23,526 nt of DNA from CAZHUM01 sp046484045 (GTDB lineage Archaea; Thermoplasmatota; Thermoplasmata; Halarchaeoplasmatales; Halarchaeoplasmataceae): the NCBI GenBank assembly GCA_046484045.1, contig JAWOBZ010000029.1, positions 1-23,526 of the forward strand. The letters are read 5' to 3'. Below the pieces are notes generated by a model. It saw nothing but the letters and a program-made list of their open reading frames with translations. It did no database searches and was not told the DNA's origin. Made by a program: the position numbers and the translations under genes. Every line of letters starts with the position of its first letter. Within the stretch, counting starts at the first letter, position 1. Below, in pieces: positions 22,471-23,526 of the stretch.

Positions 22471-23283
22471 ATGAATAACTTCATGCATAAAATAAAATCT
22501 ATTTTTATTATTTTAATAATTCTCCTAACATCTTCGTTTCTTTCTATTGAAAATACAAAGTCAGATGTTGCACCCTATCAGGATATAGGTGGTGGTTCTG
22601 GAAAAATACTATGCAATCAGACCGATATCAGTATGGTATCTTTTTTTGTTAATGTTACTGTTGACTTACCAGAAGTAAATGAACATTATACGTATTATCT
22701 ATATAACAATGCAAATACCAACATTACTCAGAATGTTATAATACCAATATATTATGATAGAAATTCTCAAGATTATTATAAAGAGGATTATGATGCTAAG
22801 TTATATGTCGATGGTGAATCTAAAACATATCAATATGATACCGTAGATATTGAAGAAATCCACTCAGATTTACCATTTGTAACAGGTTTCACATTAAATA
22901 TTACATTTGAACCGAATACAAAGAAAAAGATATATCTAGATTTAGAAAGAGAATTTGATAGCTACACGTCAAATTTCATTTATATTTATAGTGCTAAAAC
23001 TGGATCATATTGGCATGGAAATATTGAATACGGATATTTTAAATTTAAATACGTTAGTGAATATAAAAAAATATCATATGATGGACCTGAAAGTAAAATT
23101 AAAGGAAATAAGATAATATCCGTAATGGAAAATTGGGATGGTAACTCTACTTATCGAGTTGATGTTGATACCGGGATTAGATACCATAATAATTACGATG
23201 ATTTAAATTGGACATTAATTTTACCGATAATAGGAATTTCTATCTTAGCAATAACAGTATTAATTATAAAATTTAAAAATTAA
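22471..23283 (+). CDS. Secreted, C-terminally membrane-anchored protein of unknown function
   Basis: A 270-residue protein I cannot assign to a family. It has an N-terminal signal or anchor segment (~8-26, IKSIFIILIILLTSSFLS), an extracytoplasmic domain of ~215 residues rich in Tyr, Asn, Asp and beta-branched residues (probably beta-sheet), and a C-terminal transmembrane helix (~248-266, LILPIIGISILAITVLII) ending in KFKN. Several Asn-x-Ser/Thr sequons (NVT, NIT, NST, NWT) fit an N-glycosylated archaeal surface protein. The start at ATG 22471 has a GGAGG Shine-Dalgarno. The gene is markedly more A+T-rich than the rest of the window, suggesting recent acquisition or relaxed selection. It stands alone between SRAP and the thioredoxin-like gene. 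Confidence 0.75.
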   Translation: MNNFMHKIKSIFIILIILLTSSFLSIENTKSDVAPYQDIGGGSGKILCNQTDISMVSFFVNVTVDLPEVNEHYTYYLYNNANTNITQNVIIPIYYDRNSQDYYKEDYDAKLYVDGESKTYQYDTVDIEEIHSDLPFVTGFTLNITFEPNTKKKIYLDLEREFDSYTSNFIYIYSAKTGSYWHGNIEYGYFKFKYVSEYKKISYDGPESKIKGNKIISVMENWDGNSTYRVDVDTGIRYHNNYDDLNWTLILPIIGISILAITVLIIKFKN

Positions 23284-23346
23284 AATTAGGAAATTGATCT
23301 TGAAATTGAAATGAAAGAAAACACAGAGAGATTACAATAAATTGCT

Positions 23347-23526
23347 TCATAAAACATCTTCTAGACTTTTCCTGATGTCCGCCATAGATCGTTTTCCTAC
23401 AATCGTTTTCTTCCTTTTACCCCACTTGAATATCATGATGGTAGGAACACTCCTCACACTGTATTCTTCTGCGGTAGTTTGATTTTTTAAGATGTTCACT
23501 TTACCGAAGGCGACCTCGTTCTCGTA
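23347..23526 (-). CDS. Thioredoxin-like protein, C-terminal part (runs off the right edge)
   Basis: The last 59 residues of a minus-strand gene. FGKVNILKNQTTAEEYSVRS followed by the cis-proline signature VPTIMIFKWGKRKKTIVG and a final amphipathic helix (ADIRKSLEDVL) are typical of the second half of the thioredoxin fold. The CxxC active site, if present, lies outside the window, so a redox role cannot be confirmed. The stop TGA is at 23347-23349. The gene converges on the surface-protein gene across a 63-nt AT-rich gap in which I see nothing else. Confidence 0.88.
   Translation of the reverse strand, partial: YENEVAFGKVNILKNQTTAEEYSVRSVPTIMIFKWGKRKKTIVGKRSMADIRKSLEDVL

Overview
The window comes from an archaeal chromosome, most likely a euryarchaeote of the Thermoplasmatota or a related lineage. 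The archaeal markers are clear: ribosomal proteins S19e, L31e and L39e, aIF6, a PDCD5 homologue, an archaeal-type glutamyl-tRNA synthetase, an archaeal Rqc2/NFACT protein, an initiator tRNA-Met without encoded CCA, and TATA boxes about 26 bp upstream of many start codons (leaderless transcripts). The Thermoplasmata leaning rests on the CoaD-DUF84 fusion and is an inference.

Layout from left to right. (1) 1-1222, minus strand: 5' part of pyrB behind a COG1340 coiled-coil gene. (2) 1390-2811: M18 aminopeptidase, convergent with rqc2 (2819-4747). A metallo-beta-lactamase-fold gene (4896-5534) then diverges from rqc2. (3) 5526-7421, minus strand: information-processing operon rps19e > pdcd5 > rpl39e > rpl31e > aIF6. 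The L39e gene is only 51 codons. (4) 7494-8604, minus strand: DUF2116 zinc-ribbon membrane protein followed by a CoaD-DUF84 fusion. (5) 8651-10226: an accessory insert. A plus-strand ATPase gene (AAA_14/DUF4143) lies between a frameshifted copy of the last ~26 codons of gltX and the intact gltX 3' end. Its promoter carries two copies of a 22-bp operator-like sequence. (6) 10149-11810: gltX. (7) 11850-15115, minus strand: iron operon dtxR > feoB > 50-codon Cys-rich protein > dtxR-feoA fusion. The genes overlap by 4-8 nt, and a DtxR/IdeR-like palindrome lies at the promoter. (8) 15202-15276: initiator tRNA-Met, then a divergent ferritin-like gene (15437-15937). (9) 15939-20239, minus strand: mutS > mutL, overlapping by one base. 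(10) 20408-22373: a REC-PAS-winged-helix regulator followed by an HMCES/YedK-type SRAP gene. (11) 22471-23283: an AT-rich gene for a secreted, membrane-anchored protein of unknown function. (12) 23347-23526: C-terminal half of a thioredoxin-like protein.

How the genes fit together. The iron block forms a plausible unit of uptake (FeoB), metal sensing (two DtxR-family proteins) and possibly storage or oxidation (ferritin-like protein). MutS, MutL and the SRAP protein form a DNA-repair neighbourhood. The S19e operon, aIF6 and Rqc2 concern ribosome biogenesis and quality control. The least expected feature is the ATPase insert with its duplicated gltX end and putative double operator. I see no CRISPR array, rRNA gene, transposase or integrase.
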